Of a stretch of 64,000 bases of DNA, positions 53,491 to 62,510 are shown one piece after another. A model generated the notes under the pieces. It saw nothing but the letters and a program-made list of their open reading frames with translations. It had not been told where the DNA came from and made no database searches. The position numbers and the translations under genes were made by a program. Position 1 is the stretch's first letter. Each line of letters opens with the position of its first letter. The DNA is from Pyrinomonadaceae bacterium (GTDB lineage: Bacteria > Acidobacteriota > Blastocatellia > Pyrinomonadales > Pyrinomonadaceae). The stretch is from assembly GCA_019694395.1 (NCBI GenBank), contig JAIBCC010000005.1, forward strand, positions 62,001-126,000, read 5' to 3'.

Positions 53491-54912
53491 CTAACTTCTC
53501 GCCAATTGATAAAGTTGAATATATTTTCGCGCCGCATTTTCCCACGAATGGTCTTCGCTCATTCCGTTCAATTGCAGTTTGCGCCAGGTTTCGGGTTCGG
53601 CGTAGGCAAAAAGTGCTTCGTAAATTTTTTCTAAAAACTTGTCTGCGCGAAACTCTTTGAATTTGAAACCGTTTCCGCTGCCGTCCAAAGCATTAAAATC
53701 GTGAACTGTATCTTCCAAACCGCCAACTGCACGAACAATCGGAATCGTGCCGTAACGCAATGAATACATTTGATTTAATCCGCACGGCTCAAAGCGCGAC
53801 GGCATCAAAAACATATCTGCGCCCGCTTCGATCAAATGCGCCAGAGATTCGTTGTAACCTGTGTAAATTCCGACCTGATTCGGCACAGTGTCGCGCAATT
53901 TTTGAAAGAAATTTTCGTAAGATTTATCGCCCGAACCGAGCGAAATAAAATACGCTCCCGTCGCCAAAATATCCCACACGACTTCTTGAATCAGTTCAAT
54001 TCCTTTTTGTGAAGTCAGACGAGTTACTGAGGCAAAGATCGGACGGTCAAGGTCAATCGGCAAACTAAATCTATCTAACAGCGCACGTTTATTTTCACGT
54101 TTTCCGCTTAAATCAAATTTGCTGTAATGATGCGGAAGTTCCGTATCGGTCTCGGGATTCCAAACGTCAAAATCTACTCCATTGACAATGCCGAAAAGTT
54201 TATTGGAACGCTGACGCAAAAGCCAATCCAATCCGTAGCCGTTTTCGTGAGTCTGCATCTCGTAACCGTAGGTGCGCGAAACAGTTGAGAGCATATCCGC
54301 TGTGCTTAAACCCGCTTTCATCGCCGAAGCCGCGCCGTTTGAAAGAAAAGCATTGCGTTCAAAATCGCTGGAAAAACCGAATTTCCAAAGCTCGCCTGCA
54401 TCAAAAACGCCTTGATATGCCAAATTATGAATCGAAAAAACTGTGCGGGTGTTGCGCCAATAATTTTCCCAATACCGCAGATGAGCGATTTCAACCGCTG
54501 CAAATCCAGTGTGCCAATCGTTCAGATGAACAATGTCGGGCGCAGGTCCGAAACGGCGAATCAGCGTCAACGCAGCGTGATTGAAAAAAGCAAAACGCTC
54601 GTGATCTTCGCGATAGCCGTAAATCGAATCACGGTGAAAATATGAAGGTGCATCAATCAAAAAAGTCGGCGAACCGTTGGCTTCGGAATAAAAAACTTTG
54701 GCAGGATAGATTCCGCCACGCCATTCAACCGGCAAATAATCAACTGCTGTTCGCCAGAGATGCTCACCTTTTGTTTGCCAATAGCAAGGCGTGATTAAAA
54801 AAGCATCATGTCCGATTTGACGCAAAGCCTTGGGCAATGCTCCCGCGACATCGCCTAAACCGCCTGTTTTTGAATATGGAACTGCTTCCGCAGAGATAAC
54901 CGCTATACGCAT
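53491..54912 (-). CDS. glgA: Glycogen/starch synthase
   Basis: A protein of 473 aa, GT5 family. The ADP-glucose site KTGGLGDV has Lys15; HLNDWHTGF lies near 128, and EPCGLNQMYSLRYGTIPIVR in the C-terminal domain. It extends alpha-1,4-glucan chains from ADP-glucose. Full length. Stop and next start are adjacent (GNAT at 53490). Confidence 0.96.
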   Translation of the reverse strand: MRIAVISAEAVPYSKTGGLGDVAGALPKALRQIGHDAFLITPCYWQTKGEHLWRTAVDYLPVEWRGGIYPAKVFYSEANGSPTFLIDAPSYFHRDSIYGYREDHERFAFFNHAALTLIRRFGPAPDIVHLNDWHTGFAAVEIAHLRYWENYWRNTRTVFSIHNLAYQGVFDAGELWKFGFSSDFERNAFLSNGAASAMKAGLSTADMLSTVSRTYGYEMQTHENGYGLDWLLRQRSNKLFGIVNGVDFDVWNPETDTELPHHYSKFDLSGKRENKRALLDRFSLPIDLDRPIFASVTRLTSQKGIELIQEVVWDILATGAYFISLGSGDKSYENFFQKLRDTVPNQVGIYTGYNESLAHLIEAGADMFLMPSRFEPCGLNQMYSLRYGTIPIVRAVGGLEDTVHDFNALDGSGNGFKFKEFRADKFLEKIYEALFAYAEPETWRKLQLNGMSEDHSWENAARKYIQLYQLARS

Positions 54913-54994
54913 TTAACGTTCAAAGAAAAATCGTGATTATAAGAACCTAAATATTTTAACAATTCTACGAACGCTTGACTATTCAGACTTGAAT

Positions 54995-55201
54995 TTATTT
55001 CGATTCCCAGTTTTGAAATTCTTTTCTGCAATCATTACAAAAATGAGTCGGATTATCTGCCCAAATCTCGCAACCGCCTAAAACAATTTTTCCTTCGTCA
55101 ATCTGCTTTTTCAGTTCCGGGGTGAATTCCGGCAATCCGTAGCGAAATTGAGCAATCCTGGTTGAGTTACATTTCGGGCATTTGACTGTTTTTTCTTCCA
55201 T
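54995..55201 (-). CDS. Small zinc-ribbon protein
   Basis: A protein of 68 aa with CPKC near residue 8 and CNDC near residue 55, plus another Cys in GGCEIW. It lies 3 bp after the alkyltransferase-like gene and is very likely co-transcribed with it. Function unknown. Confidence 0.7.
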   Translation of the reverse strand: MEEKTVKCPKCNSTRIAQFRYGLPEFTPELKKQIDEGKIVLGGCEIWADNPTHFCNDCRKEFQNWESK

Positions 55202-55204
55202 AAT

Positions 55205-55564
55205 TTATCCAAATAAATTCGGTTGATCGTCTTCTTCCTCATAGCCTTCGGGAGTCCAGCGATAAGTTTTAACATCGCACTTTTCGTTTTTGAAAATTAC
55301 GCCTTCTTCTTCAAGCAGACTCTGTTGAAGATTGTGCGGAGTGGTCATTTTTGAAGTTGAACAACCGCCTTGGGAATTGATAACCCGTTGCCAGGGAACC
55401 TTTTGCGTGGAAGCCGCGTTCATCACATAGCCAACTGTTCTCGCAGTGTAGCCTTCGCCTAAAATGTCGGCGATTTGTCCGTAAGTCATTATTTTTCCGA
55501 CAGGAATTTGGCGCACAATTTCGTAAACCTTTTCGCGGTAGCTTTGTTCATCAACATTTAGCAT
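55205..55564 (-). CDS. Alkyltransferase-like protein (ATL)
   Basis: A protein of 119 aa, the DNA-binding domain of O6-methylguanine methyltransferases: RQIPVGKIMTYGQIA and helix-turn-helix ARTVGYVMNAA. The reactive Cys of the PCHRV motif is Trp58 in PWQRV, so it should bind alkylated DNA without repairing it and hand it to nucleotide-excision repair, as known for ATL proteins. The start overlaps no gene. No SD is strong. Confidence 0.9.
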   Translation of the reverse strand: MLNVDEQSYREKVYEIVRQIPVGKIMTYGQIADILGEGYTARTVGYVMNAASTQKVPWQRVINSQGGCSTSKMTTPHNLQQSLLEEEGVIFKNEKCDVKTYRWTPEGYEEEDDQPNLFG

Positions 55565-55586
55565 AAAACCAATTTAGCATAAATAA

Positions 55587-55667
55587 AATAGCCGCAAAAT
55601 GCACAAAACACACAAAAGCCCTATTTATAAAAACCCTTTGTGCTTTCTGTGCTTTCTTGCGGCTATT
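55587..55667. repeat. Intergenic inverted repeat of GCACAAAA-type units
   Basis: The left arm is AATAGCCGCAAAATGCAC and following, in 9-bp steps; the right arm ends TTGCGGCTATT. The arms pair over about 32 nt. The right arm runs into the 3' end of the pseudogene. Confidence 0.7.
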
Positions 55668-55920
55668 CTTTTCCTCTTAAACGCTTCTTAAATTTTCCTT
55701 CGCGCTCCTTTAACCATTCGCGCCATTCTTCGATTGCTTTTTGTCTCTCTGCCTGCGAACTCGCCGGCTTAAAGTTCAATCAGGTCGAAGTTGCGTCCCT
55801 CAAGCACATCTCGGCAAAGAATCTGGTCGACAAACTTTCACTGGCAAGCAATTCAATGAGCTCGTCAATCGTCTTTGCGGCAAATTCCTTTCGTCGGTCG
55901 GTAAAATCTTCGCGTTTCAT
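55663..55920 (-). pseudogene. Small gene broken by a single TGA
   Basis: 86 codons from the ATG at 55920, in one frame, interrupted only by TGA at 55780-55782 (codon 47). Before it: MKREDFTDRRKEFAAKTIDE and on to FFAEMCLRDATST. After it: LNFKPASSQAERQKAIEEWR. The two halves read as one helical protein. A CGA (Arg) to TGA change would explain it. It lies 17 bp after the exported MBL-fold gene. Confidence 0.7.
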
Positions 55921-55937
55921 TAGTAAATCAATTCATT

Positions 55938-56840
55938 TTATTTCTTTGAATAGCTTTTATAGATCGTTTCGATCCAGGCATCCGTTTTGATAAAACCTTC
56001 TCCCCACGATTTATATTTTTCGGGGAAACCAGCTTTTTTGATCTCGTCCAAAGTTTTCTTATTTTTCATTGCTTTTTGGACTATATCAGAGGTTTCAATC
56101 AGCGTCTGATGATAGTTTTTTAAATCATCAATCGTGCAAATCCCTCCGTGACCGGGGATAATCTTTGCATCGGCAGGAATTTGTTTAATTAACTCGCCGA
56201 TATTTTTAATTAGCCCCTGCACACTTCCGCCGTTTTCCAAATCAAGAAAAGGAAATCTTCCGGCGAAAAAGTCATCGCCTAAATGCACCACATTTGCTTT
56301 TGGAAAAAAGATAACCGAATCGCCATCCGTGTGACCATTCGGGAAATGAACCGCTTTTACGTCCTCGCCGTTAAAATGAACGGAGATGCTTTGAGCATAA
56401 GTTATCATCGGCAGCGCAAAATTCGGATAAACTTTGGTTTTTGAGCCAAAGATAGTGTTTTCCTGTGAGAGTCTCATCCGAACATTGTCGTGCGCCATAA
56501 TAATCGAATCTTTGCCAAAAAACTGATTACCTTCGGTATGATCGCCGTGCCAGTGAGTATTAAAAATAAATTTTGGTGATGCCGAACCAAGCTCTTTCAA
56601 CGCATCGCGTAACTTTTCGCTCAAATCGCGGTAATCATCGTCAACGATCAAAATTCCGTCCATTCCAACTAATGCCGCAATGTTTCCGCCTCTTCCCTGC
56701 AGCAAATAAACGTTTCCATTGACCTTAGTTACCTTAAACTGCACATCTTGTTTAATTTCCGAATGGCTGCCGTCGCCGTGTGCCAAAACGATTGATGAAA
56801 ACAAACTCAGCATTAACCCGAAAAACAAAAATTTTCGCAT
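55938..56840 (-). CDS. Exported MBL-fold metallo-hydrolase
   Basis: A protein of 300 aa. The signal peptide ends at about residue 20, followed by a His-rich start (HGDGSH). The zinc site THWHGDHTEGN (His96, His98, Asp100, His101), NGHTDGDS, GDDFF and IIPGHG are all present. This resembles subclass-B1-like and quinoprotein-relay metallohydrolases. The substrate is unknown; a beta-lactamase function cannot be concluded. Confidence 0.9.
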   Translation of the reverse strand: MRKFLFFGLMLSLFSSIVLAHGDGSHSEIKQDVQFKVTKVNGNVYLLQGRGGNIAALVGMDGILIVDDDYRDLSEKLRDALKELGSASPKFIFNTHWHGDHTEGNQFFGKDSIIMAHDNVRMRLSQENTIFGSKTKVYPNFALPMITYAQSISVHFNGEDVKAVHFPNGHTDGDSVIFFPKANVVHLGDDFFAGRFPFLDLENGGSVQGLIKNIGELIKQIPADAKIIPGHGGICTIDDLKNYHQTLIETSDIVQKAMKNKKTLDEIKKAGFPEKYKSWGEGFIKTDAWIETIYKSYSKK

Positions 56841-56971
56841 AGATTTTCCTTCTGTTTTGAATCTGAATTAAATTTAAAAAACTTTTTATCATCATAACAA
56901 ATTTTTGAATCCGTTTGATTAATAAATCCGAAAAATCATCTGAAATCTATTTTGAAAGGAGAAATTTAAAG

Positions 56972-57445
56972 ATGAAAAAACTTTTATTAGTAATTGCAAT
57001 CGCTTTAGTAAGCGTCAATATTTCCTTAGCACAGCAAGGAAATGCAACCAAAGATTCGGGTAAATTAACCACGGCGGAAAAATCATTGTATGAACGTCTC
57101 GGCGGATATGATGCGCTGGCGGCGGTGACCGATGATTTTCTCGGCAGACTTTTAGGCGACAAGATGTTCGCTAAATTCTTTGCGGGTGCAAGCAATGATT
57201 CCAAAAAGAAAATACGTCAGCACATTGTTGATTTTCTTTGTATGGCAACCGGAGGTCCCTGCGCCTATACCGGACGCGATATGAAAACTGCACATACCGG
57301 ACTGATGATTACCAAAGAAGAATGGGATGCAAGCGTTAAACATTTGATCGCAACTTTGGATAAATTCAAAGTTCCCGAAAAGGAAAAGAGCGAAGTTTTG
57401 ACTGCTGTCGGCGGACTTGAAAAAGATATTGTCGAAAAGAAATAA
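56972..57445 (+). CDS. Exported group I truncated haemoglobin
   Basis: A protein of 157 aa from the ATG at 56972 (AAAGGAG with about 10-nt spacing). The signal peptide ends in LAQQ (about 21). Then YERLGGYDAL and the 2/2 globin fold, with the proximal His108 in MKTAHTGL and paired Cys in FLCMATGGPCAYTG. It binds haem and O2/NO; group I members often detoxify NO. Export to the periplasm is less usual. The upstream in-frame extension to 56915 is not needed. Confidence 0.9.
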   Translation: MKKLLLVIAIALVSVNISLAQQGNATKDSGKLTTAEKSLYERLGGYDALAAVTDDFLGRLLGDKMFAKFFAGASNDSKKKIRQHIVDFLCMATGGPCAYTGRDMKTAHTGLMITKEEWDASVKHLIATLDKFKVPEKEKSEVLTAVGGLEKDIVEKK

Positions 57446-57470
57446 AGTAAAACTTGTTCCTTAATTCGTT

Positions 57471-58163
57471 CTATAAGAACCTTCCGCGACCAATCTGATA
57501 GACTCCTGTTAAGTATGGATTGGTCGCTTTTTCGTGTCCGACCGTTGTTTCGCGTCCGTGTCCCGAATAAACGATAAAATCGTCACCGAGTGTTAAAATA
57601 TTGCGGTTTATTGAATCAATTAGCTGCTCATAATCGCCGCCGGGCAAATCAGTTCGCCCGATTCCCCCCTCGAATAAACAATCCCCGACGAAAACCTTTC
57701 TTTCCACTTCTTCAGCTAAAACAACGTGACCGCGTGTATGTCCGGGGCAATGCAAGACTTTGAATTTCAGCGTGCCGACTTCGTAAACTTCTCCGTCTTG
57801 CCAATTTCGCGTCAACTTTGGCGGATTTTCATAATCAAAACCAAGCTGTTTTAAGGCAAAACTTGGAATTCCCATTCGCAAAGGCTGTTGCTGCAAACCG
57901 TAATACAAATCTTCGTCGTCCTTGTGCAAAATAATTTCCACCTGTGGAAAACTTCTTTGTAAATCGAGCGTCCCGCCAACGTGGTCGAGGTGTCCGTGCG
58001 TGAGCGTAATCGCTTGCAACTCTAAACCATTGTCATTGATAAATTTAGCCAAAGCATCGGACTTGGTCGCCGGATCAATGCAAATCGCTTTTTTAGTTTC
58101 TTCGCACACAACTATGCGAGTGTTTTGTTGAAAGGAAGTTAAAGGAAAAGTTTTAATTAACAT
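57471..58163 (-). CDS. Glyoxalase II-like MBL-fold hydrolase
   Basis: A protein of 230 aa, cytoplasmic. LTHGHLDHVGG (His56, His58, Asp60, His61), CPGHTRGH, GIGRTDLPGGD, SGHGRETTVGHEKATNPY. This is the persulfide dioxygenase/hydroxyacylglutathione hydrolase group; the YcbL-like short form fits best. It overlaps the upstream 93-aa gene by 7 bp, indicating coupling. Confidence 0.9.
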   Translation of the reverse strand: MLIKTFPLTSFQQNTRIVVCEETKKAICIDPATKSDALAKFINDNGLELQAITLTHGHLDHVGGTLDLQRSFPQVEIILHKDDEDLYYGLQQQPLRMGIPSFALKQLGFDYENPPKLTRNWQDGEVYEVGTLKFKVLHCPGHTRGHVVLAEEVERKVFVGDCLFEGGIGRTDLPGGDYEQLIDSINRNILTLGDDFIVYSGHGRETTVGHEKATNPYLTGVYQIGRGRFL

Positions 58164-58438
58164 AATTTCTCAAGATATTTCTCGACCTCAAAATCTTCGG
58201 ATTTTCTATCATTCATAATGAATAAAATTGCTTGCCGATAAGTTTCGAGACTGGTCGAATTCGGAAAACACGGAATTTCGTTTTCATCCAAACTCAAATA
58301 GCTGATCAGAACGCTCAACAACATCCACAGCAAAACCTCTTCGTCCGAGCCAATCGGATTATGTTTGATAATAATTTCGCGGTCTTCATAAATTCCATTG
58401 CAAATTTTGGCAAATTCCGCTTCGCTGATCTTGGTCAT
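58157..58438 (-). CDS. Hypothetical 93-aa protein
   Basis: A protein of 93 aa, acidic and helical, with a hydrophobic central segment (EEVLLWMLLSVLISYL) and LETYRQAILFIMNDRK. It overlaps the MBL gene by 7 bp on the same strand. Family not recognised. Confidence 0.6.
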   Translation of the reverse strand: MTKISEAEFAKICNGIYEDREIIIKHNPIGSDEEVLLWMLLSVLISYLSLDENEIPCFPNSTSLETYRQAILFIMNDRKSEDFEVEKYLEKLC

Positions 58439-58596
58439 AAGAATTACTTTAAAATCATCTCACACAAATTACAAAATTGACGAATTTGCGTATTTTTCAC
58501 AAAAAATTAGCCGACCAATAGCGTTAAACAAACTTCATTTGGTAAAATCTAATAACTTTTCTGCCCCCCCAAGTAAATTAAATTCTGGAGAATAAA

Positions 58597-59607
58597 ATGA
58601 CTAAATTATTGTCGTTTGTGTTGACGTTTGCGCTTTTGGCAATGTCCGTCACAAACATTTTTGCTGATCAGATTACATTAAAAAATGGCGATAGAGTAAC
58701 CGGAAAAGTTATCAAACAAGATGAAGATAAAATCGTTCTGCAAACCGAATTTGCGGGTGAAATAACAATTTCAAAAACAAATGTAGAGAAAGTTTTGCTT
58801 GATTCAAGTTACACAAAAGAAGCAGAAAAAGTCGGAACAACCGAAACTGAAAAGAACGTAGAAAAAACTGCTGCTGTCACTGCTTCTACTGTAGCTCCCG
58901 CCACCGCCGCTAAAAACCCCGGCTTAGGATTTACGGCAGGTTGGGATGGAACGGCAAATCTTGGTTTCAGTTTTACCAGCGGAAACTCAAAAACTTCGAC
59001 TTTTACTGCCGGGATTCGGGCGGAAAAATCAAGCGAGAAGGATAAATGGACAACTTACGCCAATTCTTTATGGAACCGCAACCGCATTACCGGAATTACT
59101 GTAACGACTTCAAATGCGATTTGGGGCGGATTACGTTATGACCGCAACATTACTAAAAAAGTGTTCGGTTTCGGCTCTTATGATTTTGAACGAGATAAAC
59201 CGCAGAGATTAAATTTTCGTTCGGTCGTTGGTGCGGGTTTAGGCTATCATGCAGTCAAAAACGATAATACCGAGTTGGATTTCTTTGGCGGCGCGGCTTG
59301 GAACAAAACGTGGTTTGTCGGAAATGTCACCAAAAGTTCCGCCGAAGTTTTGGTCGGAAACACGCTCAAACATAAGTTCAACGACAAAGTAAAAGTTCAG
59401 CAAGGCTTTACTTTTTATCCGAATTTAACCGATACGGGAGAATATCGCTTTGTTTTCGATACGACTTTTTCGGCAGACTTAACCAAAAGAATGGGTTGGT
59501 TTGTGACAATCGCGGATCGCTACAACAGTCTGCCTCTGCTTGGAGTGGAAAAGAATGATTTCCTTTTCGCTACAGGATTAAAATTTGGATTTGGGAAAAC
59601 GAAATAA
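58597..59607 (+). CDS. DUF481 outer-membrane beta-barrel protein
   Basis: A protein of 336 aa. The signal peptide ends near FADQ (about 24). A small SH3-like start (ITLKNGDRVTGKVIKQD, about 25-70), a short linker, and a DUF481-type beta-barrel (about 105-336) ending in a Phe-containing KFGFGKTK. Such proteins sit in the outer membrane; the function is unknown. GGAG precedes the ATG. Confidence 0.87.
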   Translation: MTKLLSFVLTFALLAMSVTNIFADQITLKNGDRVTGKVIKQDEDKIVLQTEFAGEITISKTNVEKVLLDSSYTKEAEKVGTTETEKNVEKTAAVTASTVAPATAAKNPGLGFTAGWDGTANLGFSFTSGNSKTSTFTAGIRAEKSSEKDKWTTYANSLWNRNRITGITVTTSNAIWGGLRYDRNITKKVFGFGSYDFERDKPQRLNFRSVVGAGLGYHAVKNDNTELDFFGGAAWNKTWFVGNVTKSSAEVLVGNTLKHKFNDKVKVQQGFTFYPNLTDTGEYRFVFDTTFSADLTKRMGWFVTIADRYNSLPLLGVEKNDFLFATGLKFGFGKTK

Positions 59608-59613
59608 AGTAAA

Positions 59614-59718
59614 AAGGCAAAAGTAAAAAGTAAAAAATGTCTAAAATTTTACAACTTTGCTGTAACTAAAGCCGTAAAACATAGACATTTTTGCCTTTTA
59701 CTTTTTTACTTTTGCCTT
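59614..59718. repeat. Intergenic inverted repeat of GGCAAAA/GTAAAAA heptamers
   Basis: The left arm starts AAGGCAAAAGTAAAAAG and the right arm ends CTTTTTTACTTTTGCCTT; ATGTCTA and TAGACAT extend the pairing inside. It sits between convergent genes. Confidence 0.75.
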
Positions 59719-59724
59719 AAATCC

Positions 59725-61239
59725 TTACCACCACGAACTCTTTTTCTTTGAGCCGCCGCCAAGAAGACTTCCTAAAACTCCGCGCACGATTTGGCGACCG
59801 ACATTGCTTCCGATAGCACGAGCAGCACTTTTAGCAAATGCGCCGAGAACATCGCCAGTGGTGCTGTCTTTAGCCGCTTTAGCAGCTTCCTTTTCTGCTT
59901 CTTCCGCCGCTTTTTGTTCCGCTAATTGCGCTTCCTGTTCAGCCTGGGCTTGTGCTGCTTGTTCCGCTTTAGCCTTCAAAATTTCGTAAGCAGATTCACG
60001 GTCAACCACCGTTTCATATTGTCCTGCAACCAAAGAATTTGCTAAAAGTTGCTGACGCTGATCCGGTGAAACAGGTCCGATATGGCTCGGCGGCGGAATC
60101 ACAAAAGCCCGCTCCACCATTGATGGAATGCCTTTTTCATCCAGACAAGAGATCAAAGCCTCGCCGACTCCGAGTTCGGTAATTGCCGTTTCGACATTAA
60201 TTGCCGGATTGGCGCGAAAAGTTTCAGCCGCCGCTCTCACACCTTTTTGATCTTTCGGCGTAAAGGCTCGCAAAGCGTGCTGAACGCGATTGCCGAGCTG
60301 TCCCAAAATGCTTTCGGGAATGTCAACCGGATTTTGCGTCACAAAATAAACACCGACACCTTTTGAACGAATCAAACGGACAACCTGCTCGATCTTATCA
60401 ACCAAAGCCTGCGGCGTATCATTAAAAAGCAAATGCGCTTCGTCAAAGAAAAAGACCAATTTCGGTTTTTCCAAATCACCCGCTTCCGGCAGCATTTCAA
60501 ATAATTCCGATAACAGCCAGAGCAAAAATGTCGAGTAAAGTTTCGGTGAAAGGAACAATTTATCCGCCGCCAAAATGTTGATAACTCCTTTGCCCGAAAG
60601 CGTTTGCATAAAATCGCCCAAATTTACGGCAGGTTCGCCAAAAAATTGTTCTGCGCCTTGTGATTCCAATTCGAGTAAGCCGCGCTGAATCGCTCCGATG
60701 GTTGCCTTGGAAACATTTCCATATTCAGCTTGGAATTGGTCGGCATTTTCGCCAACGTATTGCAAAAGTGCGCGTAAGTCTTTGAAATCCAACAACATCA
60801 AGCCGCCATCGTCCGCAATTTTGAAACATAAAGTCAAAACCGCCGATTGTGTGTCATTGAGTTGCAGCACCCGTGAAAGCAGCATCGGTCCCATTTCCGA
60901 AACCGTTGCGCGAAGCGGATGACCTTGTTCGCCGAAAACATCCCACAATGTAACGGGACACGAATCATAATTAAATCCCTCTTTCAAACCGAGCATCGTC
61001 AAACGGTCTTCGACTTTTTGATTACCGCCGCCGAGCTGAGAAATTCCCGTCAGATCGCCTTTGATGTCAGCCATAAAAACAGGCACGCCAAGCTGACTGA
61101 AACTCTGCGCAAGTCTTTGCAAAGTAATAGTTTTCCCAGTTCCGGTAGCACCTGTGATCAGCCCATGACGATTTGCCTTATCGGGCATTAAATAACACTC
61201 TATCGCGTCTTTTTTCGCAACTAAAATTGGTTCTGCCAT
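59725..61239 (-). CDS. HerA-like (DUF853) ATPase
   Basis: A protein of 504 aa. Walker A is GATGTGKT (about 28-35), Walker [13 protein letters not shown], and YFVTQNP is a sensor. The C-terminal region has a long Ala/Glu coiled coil and ends in [11 protein letters not shown]. This is the DUF853 group of HerA/FtsK-fold ATPases, which are thought to move DNA or proteins; no nuclease partner (NurA) is present. Cytoplasmic. Confidence 0.88.
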   Translation of the reverse strand: MAEPILVAKKDAIECYLMPDKANRHGLITGATGTGKTITLQRLAQSFSQLGVPVFMADIKGDLTGISQLGGGNQKVEDRLTMLGLKEGFNYDSCPVTLWDVFGEQGHPLRATVSEMGPMLLSRVLQLNDTQSAVLTLCFKIADDGGLMLLDFKDLRALLQYVGENADQFQAEYGNVSKATIGAIQRGLLELESQGAEQFFGEPAVNLGDFMQTLSGKGVINILAADKLFLSPKLYSTFLLWLLSELFEMLPEAGDLEKPKLVFFFDEAHLLFNDTPQALVDKIEQVVRLIRSKGVGVYFVTQNPVDIPESILGQLGNRVQHALRAFTPKDQKGVRAAAETFRANPAINVETAITELGVGEALISCLDEKGIPSMVERAFVIPPPSHIGPVSPDQRQQLLANSLVAGQYETVVDRESAYEILKAKAEQAAQAQAEQEAQLAEQKAAEEAEKEAAKAAKDSTTGDVLGAFAKSAARAIGSNVGRQIVRGVLGSLLGGGSKKKSSWW

Positions 61240-61311
61240 AGTTTTTTATAAGGGGGTAATTTTTTTTAGGTAATCTTACTACAAGGTTGGAGTTCGTCAA
61301 ACTTAAAATTA

Positions 61312-62406
61312 TTATTTGGTAAGAATTTTCTCATAAATTTCTAAAAATTCCTGTGCAATATTTTCGGGTAAAAGTTTTTTACCGAATTCCAGATTTTCTT
61401 TACTCATTGTTTGCCACAATTCTTTGTTTTCAATCAGCTGCACAATCTTTTCGGCAATATTTTCCGGCTCTTGGGTGGAAAATAGACAATTTTCCGGCTC
61501 TTTCAAATAATCGGCAGCAGCTCGGATTTTGGTCGTCACAATCGGCATTCCGACTGCCACGGCTTTGAACAAAACATTCGGAAAACCCTCGATGTGGCGT
61601 GTTGGGAAAATGAATAAATCGGAGTTGAAAAAATATTCAGTAACTTCGCTTTCGGGAATGTAACCTGTAAATTTTACCTCATTTTGCAAGGCTAACTTTT
61701 CAACTTCGCTTTCAGCTTCACCGCGAATTTCGCCATCGCCCACACAATGCAAAATAAATTTGCAGCCTTCTTCTTTCAATAACTTACAAGCACGAATTGT
61801 TTCCAGTAAACCTTTGGTTTCGATAAAGCGCGAAACGAAAAGTAATTCAAAACATTCGTCTTTTTCTTTAATTGGACGCGAAAAATTCTGCGGTAAATTT
61901 TCGTGAATTGTGACGGCATTTTTGACGAAAAAGAATTTATTTTCTTCAAATCCAAGCCGCAGGAAATTCTCTTTTTCCTCATAGGTGTGAATGCCCAAAC
62001 CGTCAATTTTCTTGCTTAAATAATTGATTAAAAAGCGAATTACGAAATTAGTTTCGGCAAATTTTTCCGCTTCTGAGCCGTGTATTTTGCAAAAGATTTT
62101 AGCTTGTTTTGGCTTCATCAAAAAAATTGAAACAGAGTCACGCAAAATTGTGCGTAAATCAAGCGACGTGTTGAGATGGAGCAAATCAAAATCTTGTGCT
62201 TTTAATATTTTGCGAAAGCGAAACGCAGTTGCTAAAACTCGTCGGATGCGTTCAAAAATCGGGGTGGGTTTATCTTTATCGCCGTAAACATAAACTTCTT
62301 CGGTGCAGTCAATTCCCTTTTTTCGCAGAGCTTCGACAAAAGGCGGCTCGCTCGCAATCGGACCGCCCCACGAATCTTTACTCGGCATTCCAAACAGAAT
62401 TTTCAT
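61312..62406 (-). CDS. Family 4 glycosyltransferase
   Basis: A protein of 364 aa, GT-B fold. Opens with KILFGMPSKDSWGGP; the C-terminal domain has LLFVSRFIETKGL, LHCVGDGE, and the EGFPNVLFKAVAVGMPIV donor-binding motif. It adds a sugar to a lipid or polysaccharide intermediate. It is next to a methyltransferase and a second glycosyltransferase, so the edge of a surface polysaccharide locus is likely. Confidence 0.92.
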   Translation of the reverse strand: MKILFGMPSKDSWGGPIASEPPFVEALRKKGIDCTEEVYVYGDKDKPTPIFERIRRVLATAFRFRKILKAQDFDLLHLNTSLDLRTILRDSVSIFLMKPKQAKIFCKIHGSEAEKFAETNFVIRFLINYLSKKIDGLGIHTYEEKENFLRLGFEENKFFFVKNAVTIHENLPQNFSRPIKEKDECFELLFVSRFIETKGLLETIRACKLLKEEGCKFILHCVGDGEIRGEAESEVEKLALQNEVKFTGYIPESEVTEYFFNSDLFIFPTRHIEGFPNVLFKAVAVGMPIVTTKIRAAADYLKEPENCLFSTQEPENIAEKIVQLIENKELWQTMSKENLEFGKKLLPENIAQEFLEIYEKILTK

Positions 62407-62510
62407 CGCTGTTGCAAAAGCAATAATTTTAATGGTTAGCGTATTAAAAAGCTAATCAAGAAAAATTTATGAAATTTAAACTCAAATTGTAGTAAAATCC
62501 TACTGGAAAA

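Noticed and set aside
55780..55782. TGA as a selenocysteine or recoded codon
   Set aside because: No selenoprotein context or hairpin after the TGA was recognised; a simple nonsense change is more economical.
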